Of a stretch of DNA of 64,000 nucleotides, positions 9,350 through 18,101 are shown piece by piece. Each line of letters starts with the position of its first letter. Position 1 is the stretch's first letter. Position numbers and translations under genes: made by a program. Under the pieces are notes generated by a model that was given only the letters and a program-made list of their open reading frames with translations, did no database searches and was not told where the DNA came from. This stretch comes from Enterobacter sp. 638. Lineage in GTDB: Bacteria > Pseudomonadota > Gammaproteobacteria > Enterobacterales > Enterobacteriaceae. Location of the stretch: assembly GCF_000016325.1 (NCBI RefSeq), contig NC_009436.1, positions 2,480,001-2,544,000 of the forward strand. The letters run 5' to 3'.

Positions 9350-10192
9350 ATGCAATCACTACAACGCAAAGTACTGCGTACCATTTGCCCTGATCAGAAG
9401 GGTTTAATCGCTCGCATCACCAACATTTGCTATAAGCACGAATTAAACATCGTGCAGAACAATGAGTTTGTTGATCACCGCACCGGGCGCTTCTTTATGC
9501 GTACCGAACTGGAAGGGATTTTCAACGACACGACCCTGCTCGCCGATCTTGATGGCGCGTTACCAGAAGGCTCAGTTCGTGAGTTAACCCCTTCCGGACG
9601 TCGTCGGGTCGTCATTCTCGTCACCAAAGAAGCGCATTGCCTTGGCGATTTGTTAATGAAAGCCAACTACGGTGGTCTGGACGTTGAGATTGCTGCGGTC
9701 ATCGGCAACCACGATACGCTGCGCACCCTGGTTGAACGTTTTGATATTCCGTTCGAGCTGGTGAGCCATGAAGGCCATACCCGCGAAGAACACGACGATT
9801 TGATGGCGCAGGCTATTGAAGCGCACGATCCGGATTACGTGGTGCTGGCAAAATACATGCGCGTCCTGACACCGTCGTTTGTCTCTCGCTTTCCGAACAA
9901 AATTATCAACATTCACCACTCATTCTTGCCGGCCTTTATTGGCGCGCGCCCTTATCATCAGGCGTACGAGCGTGGCGTGAAGATCGTGGGTGCCACCGCG
10001 CACTACGTCAATGACAATCTGGATGAAGGTCCAATCATCATGCAGGATGTCATTCACGTGGATCATACGTACACGGCGGAAGATATGATGCGTGCGGGAC
10101 GCGATGTCGAGAAGAATGTGTTGAGTCGTGCGCTCTATCAGGTGCTGGCGCAGCGCGTCTTTGTTTACGGCAACAGAACGATCATTCTTTAA
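9350..10192 (+). CDS. purU: Formyltetrahydrofolate deformylase
   Basis: PurU hydrolyses 10-formyl-tetrahydrofolate to formate and tetrahydrofolate; formate feeds PurT in purine synthesis and the one-carbon pool is balanced. The 280-residue protein has an N-terminal ACT domain (residues 7 to about 85, starting TICPDQKGLIARITNIC), which senses methionine and glycine in E. coli. The C-terminal formyltransferase fold contains NIHHSFLPAFIGARPYHQA and an essential aspartate in LDEGPI. Length equals E. coli PurU. It lies between ychJ and the tRNA-Tyr locus, as in E. coli. Confidence 0.97.
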   Translation: MQSLQRKVLRTICPDQKGLIARITNICYKHELNIVQNNEFVDHRTGRFFMRTELEGIFNDTTLLADLDGALPEGSVRELTPSGRRRVVILVTKEAHCLGDLLMKANYGGLDVEIAAVIGNHDTLRTLVERFDIPFELVSHEGHTREEHDDLMAQAIEAHDPDYVVLAKYMRVLTPSFVSRFPNKIINIHHSFLPAFIGARPYHQAYERGVKIVGATAHYVNDNLDEGPIIMQDVIHVDHTYTAEDMMRAGRDVEKNVLSRALYQVLAQRVFVYGNRTIIL

Positions 10193-10273
10193 TCCTTCAT
10201 GAAATGAATTGATTAGCTTTGCACCTTTACGAATAAAAAGCAGCCAACTGATTCATTTTAAAGAAAGGAATGC

Positions 10274-10301
10274 TTTACAGGGGCGCGTCATTTGATATGA
10301 T
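10274..10301 (+). promoter_or_regulatory. tyrT-type stable-RNA promoter
   Basis: A -35 TTTACA at 10274-10279, a 16-base spacer and a -10 TATGAT at 10296-10301 are followed by the GC-rich discriminator GCGCCCCGC. This layout is typical of growth-rate-regulated, ppGpp-inhibited tRNA promoters and corresponds to the well-studied E. coli tyrT promoter. The AT-rich stretch before it may hold Fis sites, which I infer only from the E. coli case. Confidence 0.85.
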
Positions 10302-10348
10302 GCGCCCCGCTTCCAACAGGAAGCAGGCCAGTAAAAGCATTACCCTGT

Positions 10349-10433
<85 letters not shown>

Positions 10434-10605
10434 TTATTCACTACAGAAATGTAGTAGCACCGATGAGCAGTTGTGAAGTTTGCACTTATCGGGAAGGGTG
10501 AGAACCTTCGTTAAGGTTCGACTCTTGCGAAGCAAGAGAACGTTGCCTCTGGCAACGGCCCGCAGGGTGAGGAGCGAAGCGACGAATAATCCTTCCCCCA
10601 CCACC
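10434..10605 (+). repeat. rtT-type repeat unit 1, between the two tRNA genes
   Basis: The unit begins right after the first tRNA CCA and ends with TAATCCTTCCCCCACCACC, a copy of the tRNA 3' end. It contains GGGAAGGGTGAGAA, complementary to the terminal CCTTCCC, and inner arms such as GTTGCC / GGCAAC. This is the organisation of the tyrT-downstream repeats of E. coli that give the rtT RNA. Whether a stable RNA is made here is inferred. Confidence 0.75.
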
Positions 10606-10641
10606 CTCTCTTAACTTTACCTCAAAATATGAATTACCCCT

Positions 10642-10726
<85 letters not shown>

Positions 10727-10900
10727 TCTTTCCAGATATCACCTCTTACGAATCAAAATTCTGCACTGCATATTCTGCCCATGCGGGAAGGATGAGAAGC
10801 TTCGACCAAGGTTCGATTCGAGCGCAGCGAGAAAGCGTTGCCGCAGGCAACGACCCGAAGGGTGAAGCGCAACGCGCTGAGTAATCCTTCCCCCACCACC
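10727..10900 (+). repeat. rtT-type repeat unit 2
   Basis: This unit follows the second tRNA and ends with GTAATCCTTCCCCCACCACC. It carries GGGAAGGATGAGAAGC, a variable hairpin core (GAGCGCAGCGAG), and GTTGCC / GGCAAC arms. Core sequence differs from unit 1, but paired positions are kept, which suggests the RNA fold is under selection. Confidence 0.75.
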
Positions 10901-10976
10901 ATCTTTCCTGATATCACCTCTTTCGAATCAAAATTCTGTACTGCATATTCTGCCCATGCGGGAAGGATGAGAAGCT
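10901..10976 (+). repeat. Truncated rtT-type repeat unit 3
   Basis: The 76 bases repeat the start of unit 2 almost exactly (ATCTTTCC-GATATCACCTCT through GGGAAGGATGAGAAGCT) and then stop, before the hairpin core and the terminal tRNA-like copy. It directly precedes the narI terminator. Confidence 0.8.
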
Positions 10977-11005
10977 AACATGTTCTCTCTTTGCCAAATA
11001 TTCAG

Positions 11006-11036
11006 GCATAAAAAAACCCCGCCGAAGCAGGGTTTA
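11006..11036 (-). terminator. narGHJI terminator
   Basis: On the minus strand AAACCCTGC-TTCG-GCGGGGTTT forms a hairpin with a UUCG tetraloop, followed by a T-run, 25 bases after the narI stop. It is partly symmetric and may also stop transcripts coming from the tRNA operon. Confidence 0.85.
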
Positions 11037-11060
11037 TTCTTTCACTCATTCACAGAATGA

Positions 11061-11738
11061 TTAGCGACGTGCACGCACAATCTGATATTTACGCGTCAGA
11101 TATTCTACCGGCGCACTCCAGATGTGAACCAGACGTGAGAACGGGAACAACACAAACAGCGTCATCCCCAGCACCAGATGCACGCGGAAGACAAACGCCA
11201 CGCCGTCCAGATACTCAGAGGCGCCACCGCGGAATGTCACCACCGACTGCGCCCAGCCAACCAGTTTCAGCATTTCGCTGCCGTCCATATGTTGGGCAGA
11301 GAAAGGAATGGTCAGCAGACCCAGCGCGCACTGCACCATCAGCAGAGACAGAATCAGAATGTCGGCGGCTGTGGTCGTTGCGCGAACGCGTGGGCTGAAC
11401 AGACGACGCTTCAGCAGCATCAGGCCACCCACCAGCGTCATCACACCGCATGCACCACCGGCAATCATCGCCATTTTCTGCTTCACCTCGATCGGCAGGA
11501 ACGATTCGTACATCCAGTGCGGCGTCAGCATCCCGAGGAAGTGACCGGCGAAAATACCCAGAATCCCGATATGGAACAGGTTAGACGCCATGTTCATCCC
11601 TTTGCGATCCAGCATCTGGCTGGAACCCGCGCGCCAGGTATATTGACCGTAGTCGTATCGCAGCCAGCTCCCGACCAGGAATACCGTACCCGCGATATAC
11701 GGATAGATATCGAAGAAGAACATATTCAGGAATTGCAT
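11061..11738 (-). CDS. narI: Respiratory nitrate reductase gamma subunit (cytochrome b)
   Basis: NarI anchors NarGH to the inner membrane, oxidises quinol at the periplasmic side and passes electrons through two b-hemes to NarH. The 225-residue protein has five hydrophobic helices, beginning [20 protein letters not shown], and the heme-ligand histidines in [16 protein letters not shown] and in the last helices (RVHLVLGM and RLVHIWS). Length matches E. coli (225). It is the last gene of narGHJI and overlaps narJ by one base. Confidence 0.98.
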   Translation of the reverse strand: MQFLNMFFFDIYPYIAGTVFLVGSWLRYDYGQYTWRAGSSQMLDRKGMNMASNLFHIGILGIFAGHFLGMLTPHWMYESFLPIEVKQKMAMIAGGACGVMTLVGGLMLLKRRLFSPRVRATTTAADILILSLLMVQCALGLLTIPFSAQHMDGSEMLKLVGWAQSVVTFRGGASEYLDGVAFVFRVHLVLGMTLFVLFPFSRLVHIWSAPVEYLTRKYQIVRARR

Positions 11739-12448
11739 TATTGCTGTCCTCCGTTAGAGATATTCAAATATTGCGGGGCAACAGCTCCGGCAAAACGACG
11801 CTGATGATTCGAGATTTCCGATTCGCCGCAATTCTGGTCAGCAAAGAATTTCACCTGCTCTTCTTCCCATACCGCATCCAGCGCCTGAGGGGTATCATCG
11901 CGCGCTTCATCCGCGATTTTCTCCGCCACTTTTTCGCTGTCGATAGCCGTATTCGCCAGTTTCACCAGCAAATCAAACAGCACCGCATAGCGGCTTTCAC
12001 GCTGTTGCAGACGTGCGCTCAGCAACGCCAGAATCGGTGCAATATCCTGCAAACCGCCCAGCGCCTCTTCCTGTGGCAACTGCGCCAGATATTCCAGGTA
12101 CAGCGGCAGATGATCCGGCAGCTCGCGGCTGTCGATCTGCAAACCGTGCTCTTCGTACTGGGCCATCAGGTCAACCATCGCCTGACCACGGTCGCGGGAC
12201 TCACCGTGAACATGCTCGAACAACAGCAACGAAGTGGCGCGGCCACGGTCAAACAGCTGGCTGTAGTCAGACTGCGCATCCAGAAGATCCTGCGCGAGCA
12301 AATCGCGCAGGAAAACGCCCAGGTTCTGGGCATCCTCTTTATCCAGGGTTTCCGATGACGCGAGTGCATCAAAGAGTTCCTGCTGATGCTCCTTCAGAGC
12401 GACATCAGGGTACTCGAGCAGACGCGAAACAATGACGAGTTCAATCAT
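11738..12448 (-). CDS. narJ: Nitrate reductase molybdenum-cofactor assembly chaperone
   Basis: NarJ (TorD/DmsD-type helical chaperone) binds apo-NarG in the cytoplasm, helps insert the molybdenum cofactor and FS0 cluster, and delays membrane attachment; it is not part of the final enzyme. The 236-residue protein starts [20 protein letters not shown] and has the acidic all-alpha character of the family, including [16 protein letters not shown]. It overlaps narH by 4 bases and narI by one, so translation is coupled in the operon. Confidence 0.97.
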   Translation of the reverse strand: MIELVIVSRLLEYPDVALKEHQQELFDALASSETLDKEDAQNLGVFLRDLLAQDLLDAQSDYSQLFDRGRATSLLLFEHVHGESRDRGQAMVDLMAQYEEHGLQIDSRELPDHLPLYLEYLAQLPQEEALGGLQDIAPILALLSARLQQRESRYAVLFDLLVKLANTAIDSEKVAEKIADEARDDTPQALDAVWEEEQVKFFADQNCGESEISNHQRRFAGAVAPQYLNISNGGQQ

Positions 12449-13980
12449 TGGTGCGGCTCCGTTTTGCTGGTCACATCCATCGCATCAATACGACGGCTGT
12501 TGAACAGGTTGAATTTGGTGTCTGAACCGTGGCAACCATCGCCGAAGGTAAAGCCACAGCCGCTTTTTTCCGGGAAGGCTTCACGCGCCAGCTCACGGTG
12601 ACTGCTTGGGACCACGAAACGATCTTCGTAGTTAGCAATCGCCAGATAACGGTACATTTCCTGCGCCTGCGCTTCGCTCAGACCCACCTCTTCCAGCGCG
12701 CTGGTATCAATCACGCCATCCACCGTTTCGGCACGTTTGAAGTGACGCATCGCCAGCATACGTTTTAGCGCCAGCAGCACCGGCTGGGTATCACCTGCCG
12801 TCAGCAGATTGGCAAGGTATTGCACCGGGATACGCAGGCTTTCAACATCCGGCAGAATCCCGTTGCTACCCAATTCACCTGCATCCGCAGCAGACTGAAT
12901 CGGAGACAGAGGCGGCACATACCAGACCATTGGCAGCGTGCGATATTCCGGGTGCAGCGGCAGAGCCAGCTTCCAGTCCATCGCCATTTTGTACACCGGA
13001 GACTTCTGCGCTGCGTCGATCACGCTTTGCGGAATACCGTCTTCCAGCGCCTGCGCGATCACTTTCGGATCGTTCGGATCGAGGAATACGTCAAGCTGAC
13101 GTTGATACAGATCTTTTTCATGCTCGGTGCTTGCCGCGTTCTCAATTGCGTCTGCGTCATACAACAGCACGCCAAGGTAACGAATACGGCCTACGCAGCT
13201 TTCTGAGCAAACGGTCGGCATACCCGCTTCGATACGCGGATAGCAGAAAATGCACTTCTCAGACTTGCCGCTCTTCCAGTTGAAGTAGATTTTTTTGTAC
13301 GGGCAACCGGTGATGCACATCCGCCAGCCGCGGCATTTGTCCTGGTCAATCAGCACGATGCCATCTTCTTCACGCTTATAGATGGCGCCGCTCGGGCACG
13401 TCGCCACACACGCCGGGTTCAGGCAGTGCTCGCAGAGACGCGGCAAATACATCATGAAGGTGTTTTCGAACTGACCGTACATCGCCTTCTGCATGTTTTC
13501 GAAGTTTTTGTCTTTCGACAGCTTCTCGAACTCACCGCCCAGATCGTCTTCCCAGTTCGGGCCTTTTTCGATCTTCGCCATACGCTGACCGGTGATCAGC
13601 GAGCGTGGACGGGCAATCGGCTGATGCTTCCCTTCCGCGGCGTTATGCAGATTCTGGTAGTCAAAATCAAAGGGTTCGTAGTAATCATCGATGCCCGGCA
13701 TATGCGGGTTGGCGAAGATTTTACCCAGCAGCAACGCACGGTTACCCATACGCGGCTGCAGTTTGCCGTTGATTTTGCGGATCCAGCCGCCCTTCCATTT
13801 TTCCTGGTTTTCCCAGTCGGTTGGGAAGCCAGTACCCGGTTTGGTTTCAACGTTATTGAACCAGGCGTATTCCGTACCTTCGCGGCTGGTCCAGACGTTT
13901 TTACAGGTGACTGAGCAGGTATGACAGCCGATGCATTTATCGAGGTTCAGCACCATGCCGACTTGTGAACGAATTTTCAT
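12445..13980 (-). CDS. narH: Respiratory nitrate reductase beta subunit (iron-sulfur)
   Basis: NarH carries electrons from the NarI hemes to NarG through three [4Fe-4S] and one [3Fe-4S] cluster. The 511-residue protein shows four ferredoxin-like cysteine groups: CIGCHTCSVTCKNVW near the N terminus, CEHCLNPACVATCPSG, CRGWRMCITGCPYKK and CIFCYPRIEAGMPTVC. In the third group a tryptophan replaces a cysteine, the hallmark of the [3Fe-4S] site. Length equals or nearly equals E. coli NarH (512). It overlaps narG and narJ by 4 bases each. Confidence 0.98.
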   Translation of the reverse strand: MKIRSQVGMVLNLDKCIGCHTCSVTCKNVWTSREGTEYAWFNNVETKPGTGFPTDWENQEKWKGGWIRKINGKLQPRMGNRALLLGKIFANPHMPGIDDYYEPFDFDYQNLHNAAEGKHQPIARPRSLITGQRMAKIEKGPNWEDDLGGEFEKLSKDKNFENMQKAMYGQFENTFMMYLPRLCEHCLNPACVATCPSGAIYKREEDGIVLIDQDKCRGWRMCITGCPYKKIYFNWKSGKSEKCIFCYPRIEAGMPTVCSESCVGRIRYLGVLLYDADAIENAASTEHEKDLYQRQLDVFLDPNDPKVIAQALEDGIPQSVIDAAQKSPVYKMAMDWKLALPLHPEYRTLPMVWYVPPLSPIQSAADAGELGSNGILPDVESLRIPVQYLANLLTAGDTQPVLLALKRMLAMRHFKRAETVDGVIDTSALEEVGLSEAQAQEMYRYLAIANYEDRFVVPSSHRELAREAFPEKSGCGFTFGDGCHGSDTKFNLFNSRRIDAMDVTSKTEPHQ

Positions 13981-16900
13981 TTTACGCTCTCCTGTACCTG
14001 GTCATTACCTTCGCCGTCTAACCAGTCAATATTTTTCATTTTACGCACCACTACAAACTCATCGCGGTTCGAGCCGACGGTGCCGTAGTAGTTAAAGCTG
14101 TACGCCAACTGCGCATAGCCGCCGATCATATGGGTCGGTTTCGGCGTAATACGCGTCACCGAGTTATGAATACCGCCGCGCTGCTGGGTGATTTCAGAAC
14201 CCGGCAGGTTCACGATACGTTCCTGCGCGTGGTACATCATGGTCATCCCGGCCGGGACACGCTGGCTGACGACAGCACGCGCGGTCAACGCGCCGTTGCT
14301 GTTGAACACTTCAATCCAGTCGTTATCGACGATATCCAGCTCTTTTGCGTCCACTTCGCTCATCCAGACAATCGGACCACCGCGACCCAATGTCAGCATC
14401 AACAGGTTGTCGCTGTACGTGGAGTGAATACCCCACTTCTGGTGTGGCGTCAGGAAGTTCAGCGCTTTTTCCGGATAACCGTTGGATTTCGCACCCATCA
14501 CCGCTTTCACCGAACGAGTGTCAATTGGCGGGCGGTAAACCAGCAGGCTTTCACCAAAGTCGCGCATCCACTGGTGATCCTGATACAGCGACTGACGGCC
14601 TGTCAGGGTACGCCATGGGATCAGTTCGTGAACGTTGGTATACCCGGCGTTATAGGACACATGCTCATCTTCCAGGCCTGACCACGTTGGGCTGGAGATG
14701 ATTTTGCGCGGCTGCGCCTGGATATCGCGGAAGCGAATTTTCTCGTCTTCTTTATTCAGCGCCAGATGGGTATGGTCACGACCGGTAAATTCGCTGAGCG
14801 CAGCCCAGGCTTTCACCGCCACCTGACCGTTGGTTTCCGGTGCCAGTGTCAGGATCATTTCGGCTGCATCAATCGCCGTATTCAGCATCGGCTGGCCTTT
14901 GGCCGGGCCGTCCGCTTTGGTGTAATTGAGCTTACGCAGCAGATCCATTTCAGTCTGGGTGTTCCAGGCGATCCCTTTCCCGCCGTTACCGATTTTCTCC
15001 ATCAGCGGACCGATGGAGGTAAAGCGCTCGTAGGTCGCCGGATAATCACGTTCAACCGGAATAATGTGCGGCGCAGTTTTGCCTGGAATCAGGTCGCATT
15101 CGCCTTTTTTCCAGTCCTTTACATCCAGCGGCTGCGCCAGTTCGGCGGCAGAGTCGTGCTGGATTGGCAGGGTCACCACATCGGTTTCCACGCCCAGATG
15201 GCCGACACACACTTCGGAGAATTTCTTGGCGATATCTTTGTAGATATCCCAGTCGCTTTTCGAATCCCATGCCGGGTCAACCGCGGCAGACAACGGGTGA
15301 ATAAACGGATGCATATCCGAGGTATTCATGTCGTCTTTTTCGTACCATGTGGCGGTTGGCAGCACGATATCGGAGTACAGACAGGTACTGGACAGACGGA
15401 AGTCTAGCGTCACAACCAAATCCAGCTTGCCGTCGAGACCGTTGTCTTTCCACTCGACTTCTTCTGGCTTCACGCCGCCCTGTTTACCGAGATCTTTACC
15501 CTGGATACCGTGATCGGTACCGAGCAGATACTTCAGCATGTACTCATGGCCTTTACCGGACGATCCCAGCAGGTTCGAGCGCCAGATGAACAGGTTACGC
15601 GGGTGGTTCTTACCGTTTTCTGGCTCTTCAGCCGCAAAACGAATTGAGCCGTCTTTCAGCGATTTAACGGTGTAATCCACCGGCGACATGCCCGCTTTTT
15701 TCGCCTCTTCCGCAATGCGCAGCGGGTTGGTTCCCAGCTGTGGTGCAGACGGCAACCAGCCCATGCGCTCAGCACGCACGTTAAAGTCGATCAGATGGCC
15801 GGTGTAGCGCGATTTATCCGCCATCGGCGACAGCAGTTCCTGCGCGGTAACGGTCTCGTAGCGCCACTGGCTGGAGTGGTTATAGAAGTAAGAGGTGCTG
15901 TTCATATGACGCGCCGGACGCTGCCAGTCAAGGCCAAACGCCAGCGGCTGCCAGCCGGTCTGCGGACGCAGTTTTTCCTGGCCCACATAGTGTGCCCAGC
16001 CGCCACCGCTCTGGCCGATACAGCCACAGAACACCAGCATATTGATCAGACCGCGATAGTTCATATCGAGGTGATACCAGTGGTTCAGACCGGCACCCAC
16101 GATAATCATTGAGCGGCCGTGCGTTTTATCTGCGTTTTCTGCAAACTCACGCGCGATACGGGTGATCTGCGTGCGTTGAACACCGGTGATTTGCTCAGCC
16201 CATGCCGGGGTATACGCTTTGATTTCGTCGTAGCTGGTCGCACAGTTTTCATCGTTCAGACCGCGATCCAGGCCATAGTTGGCCATGGTCAGATCGTAAA
16301 CGGTGGTGACCAACGCAGTAGAGCCATCGGCCAGTTGCAGACGCTTCACCGGCAGTTTGTGCAGCAGGATATTTTCCAGCTCCACTTTGTTGAAATGTTC
16401 AGTGCCTTCGCCACCAAAGTACGGGAAGCCCACTTCGGCGATCTCATCCTGGCTGCCGAGCATGCTCAGACGCAGATCGGTCTCTTCACCGGTGGTGGCG
16501 TTGCGTTGCTCGAGATTCCATTTCCCTTTTTCGCCCCAACGGAAACCGATAGAACCATTCGGTGCTACTAAATCGCCATCGTTGTTACAGGCGACCGTTT
16601 TCCATTCCGGGTTATTTTCCTGACCCAACGCATCAACCAGATCGGCGGCACGTAACATGCGGCCCGCAGCGTAGTAGCCATCGCGCTCTTCCAGCAACAC
16701 CAGCATTGGCATGTCGGTATAGCGACGCACGTAGTCGGTAAAGTACTGGCTTGGGTTATCGAGGTGGAATTCACGCAGCATGACGTGACCCATCGCCAGC
16801 GCCATTGCGGAGTCGGTGCCTTGTTTTGGTGCCAGCCACAGATCGCACAGCTTGGCGATTTCGGCATAGTCAGGCGTGATGGCAACGGTTTTGGTGCCTT

Positions 16901-17720
16901 TGTAACGGACTTCGGTAAAGAAGTGCGCGTCAGGCGTACGGGTTTGCGGAACGTTTGAACCCCAGGCCAGGATATAGCTGGAGTTGTACCAGTCAGCGGA
17001 TTCAGGAACGTCCGTCTGTTCGCCCCAGGTCTGCGGAGACGCTGGCGGCAAGTCGCAGTACCAGTCGTAGAAGCTCAGACAGGTCCCGCCAATCAGGGAG
17101 AGATAACGCGCGCCGGAGGCGTAGGACACCATCGACATCGCTGGGATTGGGGAGAAGCCCGCCACGCGGTCCGGACCGTAGGTTTTGACGGTATAGACGT
17201 TAGAGGCGGCAATCAGCTCATTCACTTCCTGCCAGGAAGAACGGACAAAACCGCCGCGACCGCGCGCTTGCTTGAAGCTTTTCGCTTTGTCGGCGTCTTC
17301 GATGATAGAGGCCCAGGCATCCACCGGATCGCTGTGCTGGATTTTTGCTTCACGCCACATTTTCATCAGGCGTTTACGCATCAACGGGTATTTCAGGCGG
17401 TTAGCGCTGTACAGATACCAGGAATAGCTTGCGCCGCGAGGACAGCCGCGCGGTTCGTGGTTTGGCATATCCGGACGCGTACGCGGATAGTCAGTCTGCT
17501 GCATTTCCCAGGTCACTAAGCCATTCTTGACGAAAATCTTCCAGCTACAGGAACCGGTGCAGTTTACACCGTGTGTAGAACGAACGACTTTGTCATGCTG
17601 CCAACGTTGACGGTATCCATCTTCCCAGTCCCGGTTTGTCTCCAGAACCTGGCCGTGCCCATCGGCAAAAGTTTCGCCCTTCTGCTTGAAGTAGCGAAAC
17701 CGGTCCAAAAATTTGCTCAT
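13977..17720 (-). CDS. narG: Respiratory nitrate reductase alpha subunit (catalytic)
   Basis: NarG reduces nitrate to nitrite at a bis-MGD molybdenum centre on the cytoplasmic face of the membrane and is the terminal reductase of anaerobic nitrate respiration. The 1247-residue protein has the FS0 cluster ligands in STHGVNCTGSCSWK (one histidine and two cysteines, with another cysteine in RGCPRGA). Its N terminus (MSKFLDRFRYFK) lacks a cleavable Tat signal, as in E. coli (1247 residues). It is the first gene of narGHJI, with an FNR site 86-100 bases upstream of the ATG and NarL heptamers further out. Confidence 0.99.
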   Translation of the reverse strand: MSKFLDRFRYFKQKGETFADGHGQVLETNRDWEDGYRQRWQHDKVVRSTHGVNCTGSCSWKIFVKNGLVTWEMQQTDYPRTRPDMPNHEPRGCPRGASYSWYLYSANRLKYPLMRKRLMKMWREAKIQHSDPVDAWASIIEDADKAKSFKQARGRGGFVRSSWQEVNELIAASNVYTVKTYGPDRVAGFSPIPAMSMVSYASGARYLSLIGGTCLSFYDWYCDLPPASPQTWGEQTDVPESADWYNSSYILAWGSNVPQTRTPDAHFFTEVRYKGTKTVAITPDYAEIAKLCDLWLAPKQGTDSAMALAMGHVMLREFHLDNPSQYFTDYVRRYTDMPMLVLLEERDGYYAAGRMLRAADLVDALGQENNPEWKTVACNNDGDLVAPNGSIGFRWGEKGKWNLEQRNATTGEETDLRLSMLGSQDEIAEVGFPYFGGEGTEHFNKVELENILLHKLPVKRLQLADGSTALVTTVYDLTMANYGLDRGLNDENCATSYDEIKAYTPAWAEQITGVQRTQITRIAREFAENADKTHGRSMIIVGAGLNHWYHLDMNYRGLINMLVFCGCIGQSGGGWAHYVGQEKLRPQTGWQPLAFGLDWQRPARHMNSTSYFYNHSSQWRYETVTAQELLSPMADKSRYTGHLIDFNVRAERMGWLPSAPQLGTNPLRIAEEAKKAGMSPVDYTVKSLKDGSIRFAAEEPENGKNHPRNLFIWRSNLLGSSGKGHEYMLKYLLGTDHGIQGKDLGKQGGVKPEEVEWKDNGLDGKLDLVVTLDFRLSSTCLYSDIVLPTATWYEKDDMNTSDMHPFIHPLSAAVDPAWDSKSDWDIYKDIAKKFSEVCVGHLGVETDVVTLPIQHDSAAELAQPLDVKDWKKGECDLIPGKTAPHIIPVERDYPATYERFTSIGPLMEKIGNGGKGIAWNTQTEMDLLRKLNYTKADGPAKGQPMLNTAIDAAEMILTLAPETNGQVAVKAWAALSEFTGRDHTHLALNKEDEKIRFRDIQAQPRKIISSPTWSGLEDEHVSYNAGYTNVHELIPWRTLTGRQSLYQDHQWMRDFGESLLVYRPPIDTRSVKAVMGAKSNGYPEKALNFLTPHQKWGIHSTYSDNLLMLTLGRGGPIVWMSEVDAKELDIVDNDWIEVFNSNGALTARAVVSQRVPAGMTMMYHAQERIVNLPGSEITQQRGGIHNSVTRITPKPTHMIGGYAQLAYSFNYYGTVGSNRDEFVVVRKMKNIDWLDGEGNDQVQESVK

Positions 17721-17806
17721 CGGGTATCTCCTGTGTGGAGCCTGTGGCTCTCTAAATCGACATTGCTGATTTGCAGCGAAGGTAACGCTATGAAAGATGA
17801 CGGGAA

Positions 17807-17820
17807 TTGATAACGATCAA
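17807..17820 (-). promoter_or_regulatory. FNR site of the narG promoter
   Basis: TTGATAACGATCAA is a perfect FNR consensus (TTGAT-N4-ATCAA). If centred at -41.5 as in E. coli, narGHJI transcription starts near 17773, leaving a leader of about 53 bases. The remainder of 17721-18101 holds the NarL heptamers, an AT-rich stretch that could hold an IHF site, and the narK terminator; no gene is seen. Confidence 0.88.
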
Positions 17821-17857
17821 GGCCGACGGGGTTACTCCCCCGCAGCATTTTCCGCTA

Positions 17858-17970
17858 TACCCCCAAAGCGGTATAAAAATTGATATTTTATTTATATGAT
17901 TTATAAGGTTTTTTCTTATTTACCGTACAAACAGAACGGTTTTATTTAACATCTTAGGTATTAAGGAGTA
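17858..17970. promoter_or_regulatory. NarL heptamers upstream of narG
   Basis: NarL recognises TACYYMT. A perfect heptamer TACTCCT is on the minus strand at 17964-17970, which would be about -194 from the inferred start. A facing pair with one mismatch each (TACCCCC at 17858 and TACCGCT on the minus strand at 17867-17873) is centred near -92. E. coli narG has functional NarL sites close to -195 and -89, so the agreement in spacing supports the call. Confidence 0.65.
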
Positions 17971-18056
17971 GGCGTTTCTGCAAAGCGATGGCGATCACAG
18001 TGTTACATCCGGCCATACCGTTATGCACTTACAGTATGTTGTAACTAAATGACATA

Positions 18057-18085
18057 TAAAAAAGAGCGCGGCACAGTGGCCGCGC
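18057..18085 (-). terminator. narK terminator
   Basis: On the minus strand GCGCGGC-N6-GCCGCGC is followed by TCTTTTTTAT, 17 bases after the narK stop codon. Confidence 0.85.
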
Positions 18086-18101
18086 AAACGGATAATCAAA
18101 C

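Noticed and set aside
11178..11804. Plus-strand open frame opposite narI and narJ
   Set aside because: Low-complexity His/Gln/Arg composition typical of the complement of a conserved gene.
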